From contig MU646553.1 of NCBI GenBank assembly GCA_026770585.1, forward strand, positions 37,745 through 58,152: a stretch of 20,408 bases of DNA. Reading direction: 5' to 3'. A model generated the notes under the pieces. That model made no database searches. It was not told the origin of the DNA and saw only the letters and a list, made by a program, of their open reading frames with translations. This document shows positions 1-8,456 of this stretch, piece after piece. A program made the translations under genes and the position numbers. Position 1 is the first letter of the stretch. Each line of letters starts with the position of its first letter. This DNA comes from Baffinella frigidus (Eukaryota > Cryptophyceae > Cryptomonadales > Baffinellaceae).

Positions 1-170
1 CCAATCCCCAATCCCCAATCCCCAATCCCCAATCCCCAATCCCCAATCCCCAATCCCCAATCCCCAATCCCTAATCCCTAATCCCTAATCCCCAATCCCA
101 GAACCCGTAACCCGAAGCCCGGAACCCGGAACCCGAATCCCGAATCCCAGAACCTGAAACCCGAAACGCA
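1..170. repeat. AATCCCC / AACCCGA heptamer array (intron)
   Basis: Tandem AATCCCC (GGGGATT on the other strand) repeats run from 1 to about 100 and then shift to AACCCGG and AACCCGA variants up to the acceptor of the exon at 178. C-rich on the plus strand, which is the sense strand of the gene here. Confidence 0.9.
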
Positions 171-177
171 ACCCCAG

Positions 178-1156
178 GTGCGCATCCAGCTGGAGCAGCA
201 CAAGTCGCACCGCACCAACCTCAAAGTTGAGGTCATACACCCTAATCCCTCAACCCTAAACCCTGAACCCTAGACCCTAAATCCTAAACCCTAAACCCTG
301 AATCCTTAACTCTAAACCCTTAACCCTAAACCGCACCAACCTCACAATTGAGGTCATAAATTCTAAACCCTGAACCCTGAACCCTAAACTCCAAACCCTA
401 AACTCTAAACACTAAACACTAAACACTAAACACTAAACCCTAAATCTCAAAATTGAGGTCATCTCTATCCCTATCCTAAACCGTACACCTTAAATCCTGA
501 ACCCTAAACCCTAAACCCTAAACCCTAGACCCTAAACCCTAAACCCTAAACCCCAAACCCTAAACCCTAAAACCTAAACCATGAACCCTAAATTCTGAAC
601 TCTGAACCCTGAACCCTGAACCCTAAACCCTTTTCCTGAACCCTGAACCCTGAACCCTCAAACCTAACCCCTGAACCCTAAACCTTAAATACTAAACGCT
701 AAACCTTAAAACCCAAATCCTCAACCCTACAACCCCAACCCTCAAACCCAAACCCTGAACCCTAAACCTTACACCCTAAACCATAAACCCTAAACCCTAA
801 ACCTTCAGGTCATCTCCATTGAGAGCGGCATCCTCCCAGGTCCTCCAACCCCAAAACCCGAATCCCAAATCCCAAATCCCGAAACCCGAATCCCAAATCC
901 CAAATCCCGAAACCCGAATCCCGAACCCCGGGCCCCGAATCCCGAGCCCCGAATACCGAATCCCAAAACCCGGAACACACTAACTCTCTTAACCTTCAAC
1001 CCCCAAACCCTAAACCCCAAACCCCAAACCCCAAACCCAAACCCCAAACCCCAAACCCCAAACGCCTGATCAGGGATATCGGCAGCAGCAGCTCCGGTGG
1101 TGGCAAAGGACAAGGAGAAGCCTGCCAAGAAGAAAGCCAAGAAGAGCGACAAGTAG
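178..1156 (+). CDS. 3' end of an unidentified plus-strand gene (three visible exons)
   Basis: Three exons can be joined in one frame: 178-231, 809-839 and 1074-1156, ending in TAG at 1154-1156. Acceptors are CCCCAG|GTG, TTCAG|GTC and ATCAG|GGA. Donors are GAG|GTCATA and CCAG|GTCCTC. The joined peptide starts VRIQLEQHKSHRTNLKVE, continues VISIESGILPGISAAAAPVV and ends in a lysine-rich tail (AKDKEKPAKKKAKKSDK). Phases fit: 54 nt, then 31 nt leaving one base, then two bases plus 27 codons including the stop. The 5' part lies outside the window. The introns are C-rich CCCTAAA-type arrays on this strand. I do not recognise the protein. The basic tail could suit nucleic-acid binding or nuclear localisation, but that is inference. 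The open frames seen here on the minus strand (FGVWGLGF-type peptides) are repeat artefacts. Confidence 0.65.
236..805. repeat. Degenerate CCCTAAA/CCCTGAA array (intron) with two exon-edge copies
   Basis: Telomere-like heptamers (CCCTAAA, CCCTGAA, and CACTAAA at about 415-437) fill the intron between exons 178-231 and 809-839. Embedded at 332-352 and 446-457 are shortened copies of the 3' end of the upstream exon, each still followed by the GTCAT donor sequence. Confidence 0.85.
842..1066. repeat. CCCGAAT/CCCAAAT/CCCCAAA heptamer array (intron)
   Basis: C-rich heptamer variants fill the last intron of the plus-strand gene, including a run of near-perfect CCCCAAA at 1012-1062. Confidence 0.85.
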
Positions 1157-1167
1157 GGTGTGGCTTA

Positions 1168-1246
1168 GCCACCCAAAATTCGCCACCTTATCCGTAGGAA
1201 CCCCATATGTCCCTACGGTGTTGTCTACCGTAGGGTCCTATGGATG
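1168..1246 (+). repeat. ~78-bp repeat, copy 1 (second copy at 7358-7436)
   Basis: Both copies share a GCCAC..AA.ATTCG.CCA start, then GTAG.AA.AACCCCAT.TGTC, CTACGG and CTACGGTAGGG. Each copy is followed by a family A inverted-repeat element, at 1311 and 7438, so this may be an extension of that element or a shared insertion landscape. Confidence 0.6.
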
Positions 1247-1260
1247 AGTCTTTATGGGTT

Positions 1261-1300
1261 AGAGCCTGTTGAGAAGAAAGCCGAGAAGAGCTCGTAGGGT
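1261..1300 (+). repeat. Copy of the gene's last coding bases, including a stop
   Basis: AGAAGAAAGCC.AGAAGAGC followed shortly by TAGGGT matches the end of the plus-strand gene at about 1115-1160. The copy lies about 145 nt downstream and has lost a codon or so before the TAG. It is a decayed tandem copy of the 3' coding end and presumably lies in the 3' UTR. Confidence 0.7.
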
Positions 1301-1310
1301 CAGACACCGC

Positions 1311-1448
1311 CCTACAGGGGCACCTCGCTCATAAGAAACTCCTCCCCACCCCCCCCTAAGGACCACCATAGATAGGGCCCTAGGCATGATAGGCCTGTTG
1401 TAGGGCCCTAGAAGGAGGCGCTTCCTTGTGAGCGAGGTACCCCTGTAG
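1311..1448. mobile_element. Family A MITE-like inverted-repeat element, copy 1
   Basis: Terminal inverted repeats of about 35 bp: the left end CCTACAGGGGCACCTCGCTC continues ATAAGAAA, and the right end reads as its reverse complement (GAGCGAGGTACCCCTGTAGG). The core holds a C-tract and two GTAGGGCCCTA-like palindromic blocks. There is no coding capacity, as in a miniature inverted-repeat transposable element. Related copies lie at 4060-4182, 7438-7590 and (half) 7850-7910. Confidence 0.8.
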
Positions 1449-2166
1449 GCCCCGACCTAGTAGGCCTGAGTAGGAGTGAGAGGGTGATGGAGTCAGAGGG
1501 TGATCGCCGCTTGTGGGTTATTCACGAAATCCCTTCGAAGTCCGCTGTGTGGGAGAGCAACGATGGGGCAGAAGAAGGAAAGTGCGTTTATTATGGATCG
1601 AAGCCAACATGGCCACATGTAGTTACTTCCGTGAAGGCCTTCTGGAGCATACAAAAAAGCGGAGCTCCCCCACACACACCGAAGGGAGAGAGCTTGGTTA
1701 CTACCAACACGGCCGCCATGCACAATCGGCTCGCAGACAAGATGGGGATCTTGGCCTTGGAATTTGGGCAATTTCGTCCCGGTTGACTATTTCCCTCCGG
1801 GGTCCGCACGCTTTCTAACTGCACCCCCATCGAGGCTGTGTATGACACAGCGTTCCCGCCCCCGCACACAACTTGGTACAGGGGTAGGCATACGGGGGGT
1901 TAGCACGCCTCTCCTGATCCCTCCCTCACCTCAGCCCTCTCTCTCCTCGTGGCATTCTCGTTTCATTACAACATGCTTTGTTCGAGTTAACATTGTTTTA
2001 ATATGTACATATTGACAAACTCCAGCCTCGTGGGAGCTTTAACGGACGTTTTTATCGGACCCACATGGACAGGATTGTACAATTTCGAGTGACGTTTTAT
2101 TTGACGTGACCAATGCGACTATTTGTGTGAAAATTACTACACCCCCATGTCAAGGTTTCTCTGTTT
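1449..2166. other. No recognisable gene
   Basis: Short overlapping open frames occur in several frames on both strands (for example 1484-1786 plus and 1493-1771 minus), but none has splice support, a recognisable domain or clear codon bias. The segment CCAACACGGCCGC at about 1705 recurs at 7829, just before the truncated family A copy. Confidence 0.5.
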
Positions 2167-2358
2167 TACAGTGGACCTACCCTAACACATACCCGTCGGG
2201 GCCGGACTAATTGAGTATGTGTGGAGGGTAGGTATGCGTTATGGTGTCCACCCCTCAGGCATACTTCCTTGCAGGGGGAAATCGGGGGCCGGCCGAAGGA
2301 GTATGTGTGGAGGGTAAGTATGTGTTACGGTAGCCTGTGTTAGGGTAGGTGGACTGTA
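2167..2358. mobile_element. Family C MITE-like element
   Basis: Terminal inverted repeats TACAGTGGACCTACCCTAAC (from 2167) and the matching right end (to 2358, reverse complement TACAGTCCACCTACCCTAAC) pair over about 23 bp with two mismatches. Inside, a ~33-bp direct repeat beginning GAGTATGTGTGGAGGGTA occurs twice (about 2212 and 2300). Length is 192 bp with no coding capacity. Only one copy is in the window. Confidence 0.75.
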
Positions 2359-3004
2359 GCAGATGTTGCTCGGCCTGTACTCGTAGGGCATTTTCCGGGT
2401 ATTTCGAGAATCATTCTTTTGCAAAACAATTTCCCGGATTTCCCACAGTGGATTTTCGGGCAAGTGGCGCGGGGCACTTTAAAGAATCGTTTCAAGGCGC
2501 CTGCTGTACGTGGGCGCTTGGTTAGATGGCGTCGATTACGGCGGCAACGATGACGGCGCCGAGTGCTGAGACGTCTGACGTCCGACGCTCCGCTCCTTGC
2601 CGCCCTGGGTGGGAGAGCCGGGTAGGGGGGGGCTGCGACCGAGGTGCGAGTGTAGGGTAAAGTGACGTGTTGGAAGGATTGGAGTGCCGGTGGTGTTTGA
2701 ATTTAGGGGGAAGGCCAGAGCGCAGAGCTTGAAACCTTGGTCAGAGGTGTGAAGCCTGTGGCCTCGTGTAAAGAGTAAAGGTTTTTGTTTCAATCGACGG
2801 CCGCGTGTCTGATGCTAGCTCATGGACGTCTCCAACGGGAACAGAACGTTGCTATGTTGGTTACGATCCAAGGAACGCGTGCTTTCTGGCTGACGTAGGA
2901 ATGGGCATGCCGTGCCTCAACACAGGATTTAGTCGACCCTCTGGTTTTAAATTAAGAAAACGAGGGGCCCAAATCCGGTCTGTGTTCCCAAGTTCTGGTT
3001 TCGT
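2359..3004. other. No recognisable gene
   Basis: A 70-aa plus-strand frame (2805-3017) runs into the family B element at its end, and an 85-aa minus frame lies at 2536-2793. Neither shows a known motif or splice context. Confidence 0.4.
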
Positions 3005-3106
3005 ATCCCTTAAGTGACCAGTAGGCTCATACGCCCTACCGTAGGGCCCTAGGACCTGCCTAGGGCTTCCACGAGCGATTATTCACCCGTTGGTCACTTA
3101 AGGGAT
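3005..3106. mobile_element. Family B MITE-like element, copy 1 (perfect 16-bp TIRs)
   Basis: ATCCCTTAAGTGACCA at 3005-3020 and its exact reverse complement at 3091-3106 bound a 102-bp element. The core (about 3028-3066) reads CATACGCCCTACCGTAGGGC and continues CCTAGGACCTGCCTAGGGC. The same core, apparently identical over about 38 nt, recurs at 18346-18385 inside copy 2. There is no coding capacity. Confidence 0.85.
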
Positions 3107-3123
3107 GGCCCAGATACCACTAT

Positions 3124-3494
3124 AGGACCCCAGGGCGGTGCGGGTCCTCATTTGCGAGTAACCCCTGTTTACGGGCGGCTCTTAGTTTGGGCGATGACGG
3201 GGCTTGACTTACAGGGAGACACGTCGTAGCCAGCCGTTGGTGGGTGAGATCTCCTGAAAACGCTCCTCGCCCAATCAATTTTGGAGTTAAAGAAAGTTTT
3301 AGGCAAGACACTTTGTAGAAGCTGAGAGAAGGGAAGAGCGCTGAGAGACCCTTTATTTTCACCAAATGCACCACCACCACACCGATCTCAATCTAGAAAC
3401 CAGAGTACAAAGTTACGATGTACCCACCTGCCCTACCCTTTCACCACACAGTCTCTGCTCGCGCTGCATGTAAGTTTGACGGGCTATGGGAGGG
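3124..3494 (-). repeat. ~380-bp dispersed repeat R1, copy 1 (inverted relative to 6614-7000)
   Basis: Read on the minus strand this segment matches the plus strand of 6614-7000 over most of its length, with substitutions and one small indel region. Shared landmarks include CTCTGCTCGCGC, ACAAAGTTAC, TGCACCACCACCAC, GAAGCTGAGAGAAGGGAAGA and GCGAGTAACCC. Both copies keep a similar open frame with the motif QGLLANED (here on the minus strand, 3120-3380). It could be a non-LTR or DNA-transposon fragment, but I see no diagnostic enzyme motif. Confidence 0.75.
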
Positions 3495-3544
3495 ATCTGA
3501 GAACAGAAAAGGCGGCTGGTGGCACTCCCGCTGCCTGCCTGCTT

Positions 3545-3880
3545 TTGGGCTTGGGGTTTGGGGTTTAGGGTTTGCTTTTGGAGTTTGGGGTTTGGGGTGC
3601 TGCCTGCTGTCTGATGCCCGCTGCCTGGCTAGGCGAGAGCCTCTCGAGGGTTCGGGGTTTGGTTTTTAGGGTTTGGGGTTTGTTTATGTTGTAGTGCTGG
3701 TTCAGAATTTAGGGTTTAGAGGATAAGTTTGGGGTCAAGGAATCAGGGTTCAGGGATTAGGGTTCAGGGATTAAGGTTCAAGGTTCAGGGTAAGGGGTGA
3801 GAGGTTAGGGGTTAGGGGTTCGGGCTCAGTCATGAGGGCTGAGGGCTGAAGGCTTTGGGTTCAGGGGTTAGGGTGTCGGG
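3545..3880. repeat. Degenerate TTTGGGG / TTCAGGG array, G-rich on plus strand
   Basis: Telomere-like heptamer variants with interruptions. The G-rich strand is plus, which elsewhere in this window marks genes read from the minus strand. It overlaps and follows the 3' end of the candidate minus-strand exon at 3830-3996. Confidence 0.75.
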
Positions 3881-3996
3881 TTGAATGTGTAGCGCTGTGA
3901 AGCAGACGATGCGCTCGTATTCCGTGACGCTGTCGAGGCGCAGGTCGCAGGCGTCGGGTGAGAGGTCCCGCGCGGGGATGATGAAGACCTCGGCGT
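3830..3996 (-). CDS. Probable terminal exon of an unidentified minus-strand gene
   Basis: On the minus strand an acceptor-like GGACAACAG lies just before 3996. The frame reads AEVFIIPARDLSPDACDLRL, then DSVTEYERIVCFTALHIQPD, and runs to TGA at 3830-3832. The codons prefer G or C at the third position, and the peptide has a balanced composition unlike the shadow frames. The frame is also open upstream through the possible acceptor, so the 5' border is uncertain. The last ~15 codons come from sequence resembling the repeat array. The upstream intron or coding region would run into the family A element at 4060. Product unknown. Confidence 0.45.
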
Positions 3997-4059
3997 CTGT
4001 TGTCCACGTGCCAGACCGGGCGGGTCGCCGTCTCGCCGCGAGACCGTCTGACGTGCGGG

Positions 4060-4182
4060 TAGAGGGGTACCTCGCTCGAAAGAAACTGCCCCCCCCCCTA
4101 GGACCATCGTAGGGCCCGAGGCATATTCCTACTGTAGGGTCCTAGGGGAAGGCAGTTTCTTATGAGCGAGGTACCACTGTAA
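4060..4182. mobile_element. Family A MITE-like element, copy 2
   Basis: Left end GGTACCTCGCTCGAAAGAAA and right end TTTCTTATGAGCGAGGTACC form the inverted repeats. A C10-type tract and a TAGGACCATCGTAGGGCCC core follow the left repeat, and CTGTAGGGTCCTAGG precedes the right one. It lies just upstream of the candidate exon at 3830-3996. Confidence 0.85.
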
Positions 4183-4440
4183 ACGGAGCTACGCAGGAAG
4201 AGAGACGACAGACGGAATGTGCATCAATAATTGTGATGCCAAGGCAAGGGGAAATGTAATATTTTGACCCATGGGCAAGGTGCTTTGGTGCTTTGGTGCT
4301 TTGCGTTACACTTGCATCGCAGTCCATACCCACCTCACTCTTGAGGGAATGGGAGCAATTTACAGATGAGCTCCTTGATCCTACCTACTTAGGCTGGACC
4401 GGAATAACCACGGGGTAGATTCAACCACAAGTCGCTGGAT

Positions 4441-4546
4441 GGAGGAGTCGGCTCCCTAAAGGAGCCTCTAAATGAGCCTTTAGGGAGCCGACTTAACTTG
4501 GATTGAATAACCGATCCGAGGATCGGTTAATCAATCGGACTCCTCC
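4441..4546. other. Nested inverted repeats capable of a three-way junction
   Basis: Outer arms GGAGGAGTC (4441-4449) and GACTCCTCC (4538-4546) enclose two hairpins. One is GGCTCCCTAAAGG.. with ..CCTTTAGGGAGCC (4450-4489). The other is GATTGAATAACCGATCC with GGATCGGTTAATCAATC around a short loop (4501-4536). AGTC next to hairpin 1 can also pair with GACT at 4490-4493, so two folds compete. It could be a structured RNA, a cruciform, or the remains of a foldback transposon. Confidence 0.6.
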
Positions 4547-4875
4547 CTTTTCAAGAACCGCCCGGAATGATAGGTCTATATCGATGTGTCCGGAGCAGTA
4601 GTTCTGTTAATCATCGTGGACCTATCAGACCTCTCCCTCTTCTTCGTCGTTTACTTCATCTGCGCCAATCTTCGGGGAGCGTCCCTCGGAGACAGACTGA
4701 GCGGGGTATATCATGGTCCGATCATAGTCTGGTTAAGGCACGGGTTAGGCAATAACGGCGAAACCTCTTTCTGTTTTCTTGCACCAAACCACCCTATAGA
4801 GCAACATCGTCGGTGCCCATGTTGTTGTTCTGTAGCAAGTTTGGTCTGACACCAGTGGCACCGTGAGGAGTCACC

Positions 4876-5045
4876 TGTAGAGTTTAGAGTTTAGAGGGAG
4901 TTTAGACAATATCTGTAAAGTTGAGGGTTTAGAGCGATTTAGACCGATACCTGTAAAGTTTAGAGCTTAGAGCGAGTTTAGACGCATACCTGTACGAGCT
5001 CGTACGAGGCTCGTAGGTTTAGAGTTTAGAGCGAGTTTAGACCAA
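4876..5045. repeat. ~55-bp tandem repeat, about 3-4 units
   Basis: Each unit carries GTTTAGAG(T/C)TTAGAG, then CGAGTTTAGAC and ATACCTGTAAAG variants. The third unit contains a GTACGAGCTCGTAC palindrome at about 4993-5006. It is a separate repeat type from the heptamer arrays, although TTTAGAG resembles TTTAGGG. Confidence 0.7.
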
Positions 5046-5820
5046 GGGTGTTCGCGGTGACGGGCGAGAGGGGTGATTCAAATAACTAGTGCTTGAAGCT
5101 ATTGATTTCTGGTCAAAAAGTTGCCCCCCCCCCCCCGGCTGTTGAGAGGGGCGCTGGGAAACGATTCCTTCCGGTCCTGCCCCCCCTGGGGGGTACGAGT
5201 CGTATGATTCGAAGGATTCTAGTGTCCCGGCTGTCTAGGGTGTGGTTTCAGGCCGGTCAGTGATGAGGGCCTTCCGGAAGGTTTTGCGGGACGGGGCGGC
5301 GCCACGGCTTTTCCGGGGAAATAATATTTTGACCAAGGGGAAATGTTTTGACCATGGTAAGGAAAGGGGGAATAGGAGGACCGGACCGTGACCTCGCATG
5401 TTTTCTTTAAGTCACGCGAACGAGAAGATGATCGCTTGTGGCCCCAACGCTGTAAATTGAGACGGATGGTGGCCCCAAACGAAGGGAATAATTTGGCACG
5501 TGCAAAATTATTAAAAAAAATTATCAAAAATAGGATTCGAACAATTATCCGAACGTTCTTTGAAAGTTTTGCACCGGCATGTCGGTCGAAAAATTCGACG
5601 AAAATACCACCTGTCGTGTTTGTTGTGTAGTAAATCCGGGGCGTCCCCCGTATTTACAGTATCGTGTTTCCACCTTGTTTTCATAAACACGACATGGCTG
5701 ACAAACACGTGACCAGGTGACCTTCTAAGGTGACAAAGATACCGGTACGATTACGAGTCGTCCTCACGACACGACTTCTTGGAGACCGTGTCACAAAAAA
5801 CAAACCCCTGCAACTGACAC
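5046..5820. other. No recognisable gene; C-tract and hairpins
   Basis: It holds a C-tract near 5125-5138, CCCCCCCTGGGGGG at about 5180, and a perfect-looking 12-bp hairpin GTAAATCCGGGG/CCCCGTATTTAC with one mismatch near 5631-5658. The phrase AATATTTTGACC occurs here (about 5325) and at 4257. Short overlapping frames show no motif. Confidence 0.4.
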
Positions 5821-5836
5821 GCATCGAGAACGCGCC

Positions 5837-6628
5837 ATGACGGTTCAGTCCAAGAGCACGAGCGCTGGGAAAGACAGCGACACGCTTGCCTACATCAGCT
5901 TCGTGCGACGTGCATCGCGTGGAGACGACCCCAGTTTTGACAAGCTCCTCAGCTCTGCGAACACCGCCACCACGAGAGAAAAGTCGGCAGTCTCTGCAAA
6001 CTCCACCGCCATCGGACGGTGCACGTCGTCTATCGGCCGCCGCGGGTCGGTGCTTGTCTCGCCGCTTGCGTCGGACTTGCACCGACTACTCTACACTTCG
6101 CCGCCTTCCACTGATCTGCCCGAGTCACCGTCCTCTTGCTCGGGATCGGTGCGCGAATGGCAGCAGGGGCGAAGCGCGCGACGGCAAGCGGCGATGCGGC
6201 CGCTCGCCAAGAACTCTATCGTCTCGTTATATTTCAGCGAGGAGCTCCGACTGCAGCTATCTAGGAGCAACTCAACCACGCCGAAGCCAGGGAGCGCGGC
6301 CAAGCCACCGCTGGCAGCAGTCGCACGGAGCGCCGCCGCCAACCCCCCGAAGACCCCCAGCTCCCCATCTCGCGACCTGTCAAGCTTCGCTACAAGAGCT
6401 TCCAGCCTACCGGAGTCCCAACCTCGACCAGAAGTTTCTAGCGCTCGCGCCCTTTCCCCCAAGTCCTCGAACGTCGCGACGCCAGCGCCCGTGCGCCGTT
6501 CCTCGAGCACATGCGCGCTCTCAACAATGCGCAAGTGGTCTTCCATGCCAACCACAGGAACCAAGGTGGTGACATTTGCGACAATGCTAGACGTGCGGGA
6601 GTTCGCTCCCATAGCCCGTCGAACTTAG
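5837..6628. other. Coding-like GC-rich block, strand and frame unresolved
   Basis: Long open frames exist on both strands: 263 codons on plus (5837-6628) and 173 codons on minus (6091-6612, with peptides such as HLRIVESAHVLEERRTGAG). A third plus frame reads protein-like over long stretches (for example AARQELYRLVIFQRGAPTAA and FLEHMRALNNAQVVFHANHR) but is interrupted by TAG codons, as a decayed gene would be. No repeat arrays or splice sites guide the choice. The block ends where repeat R1 begins. The best reading is a pseudogene or transposon-derived fragment; function unknown. Confidence 0.35.
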
Positions 6629-7000
6629 CGCGAGCAGAGACTGTGTGATGGCAGGGCAGGGCGGGTGGGTACACCGTAACTTTGTACTCTGGTGTCTAGA
6701 TTGAAATCGGCGTGGTGGTGGTGCATGTGGTGAAAATGAAGGGCCTCTCAGCGTTCTTCCCTTCTCTCAGCTTCTGCAGGCTCTTCTGCGCGTGGATACA
6801 TGTTTCTTGTTTGAAGAGTGTCTCGCCTCGAATCCTTTCCAACTCCAAAAAAGATTAGGTGGGGAGCGTTTCCCGGGGATCTCAAAACTAACGTCTGGCT
6901 ACGATGTGTCTCCCTCTCAGCCGAGCCCCGTCATCACTGAAACTACTAGCCGCCCGCACACAAGGGTTACTCGCGAATGAAGACAGGAACCGCCCTAGGG
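6614..7000 (+). repeat. ~380-bp dispersed repeat R1, copy 2
   Basis: Inverted partner of 3124-3494. The conserved frame continues downstream as a 102-codon plus-strand frame (6904-7212) containing SRAPSSLKLLAARTQGLLAN, which matches the minus-strand frame of copy 1 over about 33 residues with about ten differences. Whether this is real protein conservation or simply sequence identity cannot be settled by eye. Confidence 0.75.
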
Positions 7001-7357
7001 TCCTACGGCATGCCTATTCCTCGGAGCGCAGGACCACGCGAGGTGCGGGGAGTGTCCTTACATGTACTCTCTGCCAACGCCTGTACCAACATTTGAATCG
7101 CTATGACACTCCCTCTTGCCTGCGCGAGTTCGGCAACCGAGCAGATGAGGAGGTTAGATTTGATGCTGGTGGCTTTCTACAGAGCCCCTACGCGCGAACT
7201 TTGGACGCCTGAAACTCTCTGCTCTCAGCTTCTCGCGGCTTTCTTTTGTATTTACCTCTGCGCCGTTGACGGATTGACTGACTAGTCTCGAGATGGCATT
7301 CTGGGGTTGTCAAATGGCGAGACCAAATCTGTCACACGGTGGGCTACGAAGGGGGCT

Positions 7358-7436
7358 GCGCCACCAAGAATCGGCCAGATTATCAGTAGAAACAACCCCA
7401 TGTCTCTACGGATGGCCTACGGTAGGGGCCAATGGA
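7358..7436 (+). repeat. ~78-bp repeat, copy 2
   Basis: Direct repeat of 1168-1246, again immediately upstream of a family A element. It ends in CTACGGTAGGGGCC. Confidence 0.6.
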
Positions 7437-7437
7437 A

Positions 7438-7590
7438 TACAGGGGTACATGCACCTCGCTCAAATGAAAGCGCCCCCCCACACCGGACCATGATACATGT
7501 AGGGCCTCAGGCATAGCCCTGCACTGTACTGTACTGTAGGGTCCTAGGAGGAGGCGCTTTCCTATGAGCGAGGTACATGTACCCTGTAGG
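7438..7590. mobile_element. Family A MITE-like element, copy 3, with flanking 18-bp direct repeats
   Basis: Inverted ends: ACAGGGGTACATGCACCTCG continuing CTC on the left, and GAGCGAGGTACATGTACCCT continuing GTAGG on the right. Direct repeats GTAGGGGCCAATGGAATA flank it at 7422-7439 and 7586-7603. This is longer than a usual target-site duplication, and the right copy overlaps the element end. The core holds CACTGTACTGTACTGTAGGG. Confidence 0.8.
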
Positions 7591-7698
7591 GGCCAATGGA
7601 ATATTCACTCAAGGGATATGCACGGTACACCGAGCGGATGACCTTTCTCTGCTCCAGTCGGGTTCGCTGACCATGCGTAAATTGACATGCTGGGTTTG

Positions 7699-7766
7699 CG
7701 GTACATATGTACCAATCCGTCAACTTTGGGGCGAAACAAAGCGTGGTCTTACCAAATTGGTGAGAC
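7699..7766. other. Two palindromes
   Basis: GGTACATATGTACC (about 7699-7712) is a perfect 14-nt palindrome. GGTCTTACCAAATTGGTGAG followed by ACC (about 7744-7766) is a near-perfect 23-nt palindrome. No gene context explains them. Confidence 0.5.
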
Positions 7767-7849
7767 CAATTACATGCATACACATTTCATCACTCCGAAA
7801 CCTCACAGGCGAGAGACCTTCATGAATACCAACACGGCCGCTACCAGAG

Positions 7850-7910
7850 TACCTCGCTCACAAGAAAACGCCCCCCCCCCACTAGCTAGGGACTACCATA
7901 GGGCCCTAGG
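7850..7910. mobile_element. Family A MITE-like element, truncated copy 4
   Basis: Only the left half is present: TACCTCGCTCACAAGAAAAC, a C-tract, then ACCATAGGGCCCTAGGCA. The right terminal repeat is missing. Confidence 0.7.
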
Positions 7911-8102
7911 CAAAGGCCTTTCTCTGTCTCCTCTTCCGGACCCTCACACCACGCACGCCCCTCTTCTTCTGCTTCTTCTTCTTTATTATTACTCTCACGC
8001 CCAAAGATGAGTGATCCAAAACTGTATGCGCCTCAAGACGGGCCCGCCTCGGTACGCAGTTCGTCAGTCCGCAACCTTACAACCCCCTCAAGGTCTACAC
8101 AC

Positions 8103-8296
8103 GGTGTGGGTATTAGGCCACACGCCTATGCAACTGGCTGTTCACAACCGTATTACAGAGGCTCGAACCCCCCCCCACCCCCCTCACCTTCCGCACCCTC
8201 CTGATGTTGGTATTAGGTTACCCTATTAAGTTACGAGCCTCGGCAATAAGGTTGAGAGCCGCCAGTCGCCTAGGCTCGTAACCTAATACCCACACC
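8103..8296. repeat. Fold-back region with 15-bp perfect inverted repeats
   Basis: GGTGTGGGTATTAGG (8103-8117) is inverted at 8282-8296. An inner partner, TGTTGGTATTAGGTTA followed by a 13-nt insertion-like stretch and CGAGCCTCGGC (8205-8243), pairs with GCCTAGGCTCGTAACCTAAT (from 8268). This looks like a nested or rearranged inverted-repeat element. Confidence 0.6.
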
Positions 8297-8374
8297 TGAC
8301 CCTCCGCACCCTCATCACACGCGCCATATCCAGAGGGAACACACCTCTCCTCAAGCGGCGCCCTTCTCACACAC

Positions 8375-8379
<5 letters not shown>

Positions 8380-8413
<34 letters not shown>

Positions 8414-8426
8414 CTCCCTCCCTCCT
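8380..8426. repeat. CT/CTAT simple repeat
   Basis: (TC)n with two TCTA variants and a short TCCC tail, downstream of the DSN1-like gene's stop codon. Confidence 0.9.
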
Positions 8427-8456
8427 CACTACCCGCGTCGCGCAACTCCGTCCAGA

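Noticed and set aside
805-1152. 115-codon minus frame rich in FGVWGLGF-type peptides, and similar frames at 8930-9133, 9205-9703, 9850-10732, 12839-13033, 17841-18029 and 19645-19896
   Set aside because: They are translations of 7-nt repeats, which stay open in several frames and give 7-residue periodic peptides. They overlap introns of supported genes.
1484-1869. Overlapping 92-101 codon frames on both strands
   Set aside because: Several mutually exclusive frames are open at once with no domain, start context or splice evidence.
4586-4849. 87-codon plus frame with a hydrophobic N-terminal stretch (AVVLLIIVDLSDLSLFFVVY)
   Set aside because: An overlapping frame is also open, with no splice context, homologous motif or codon bias. 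It may be real, but there is too little to support it.
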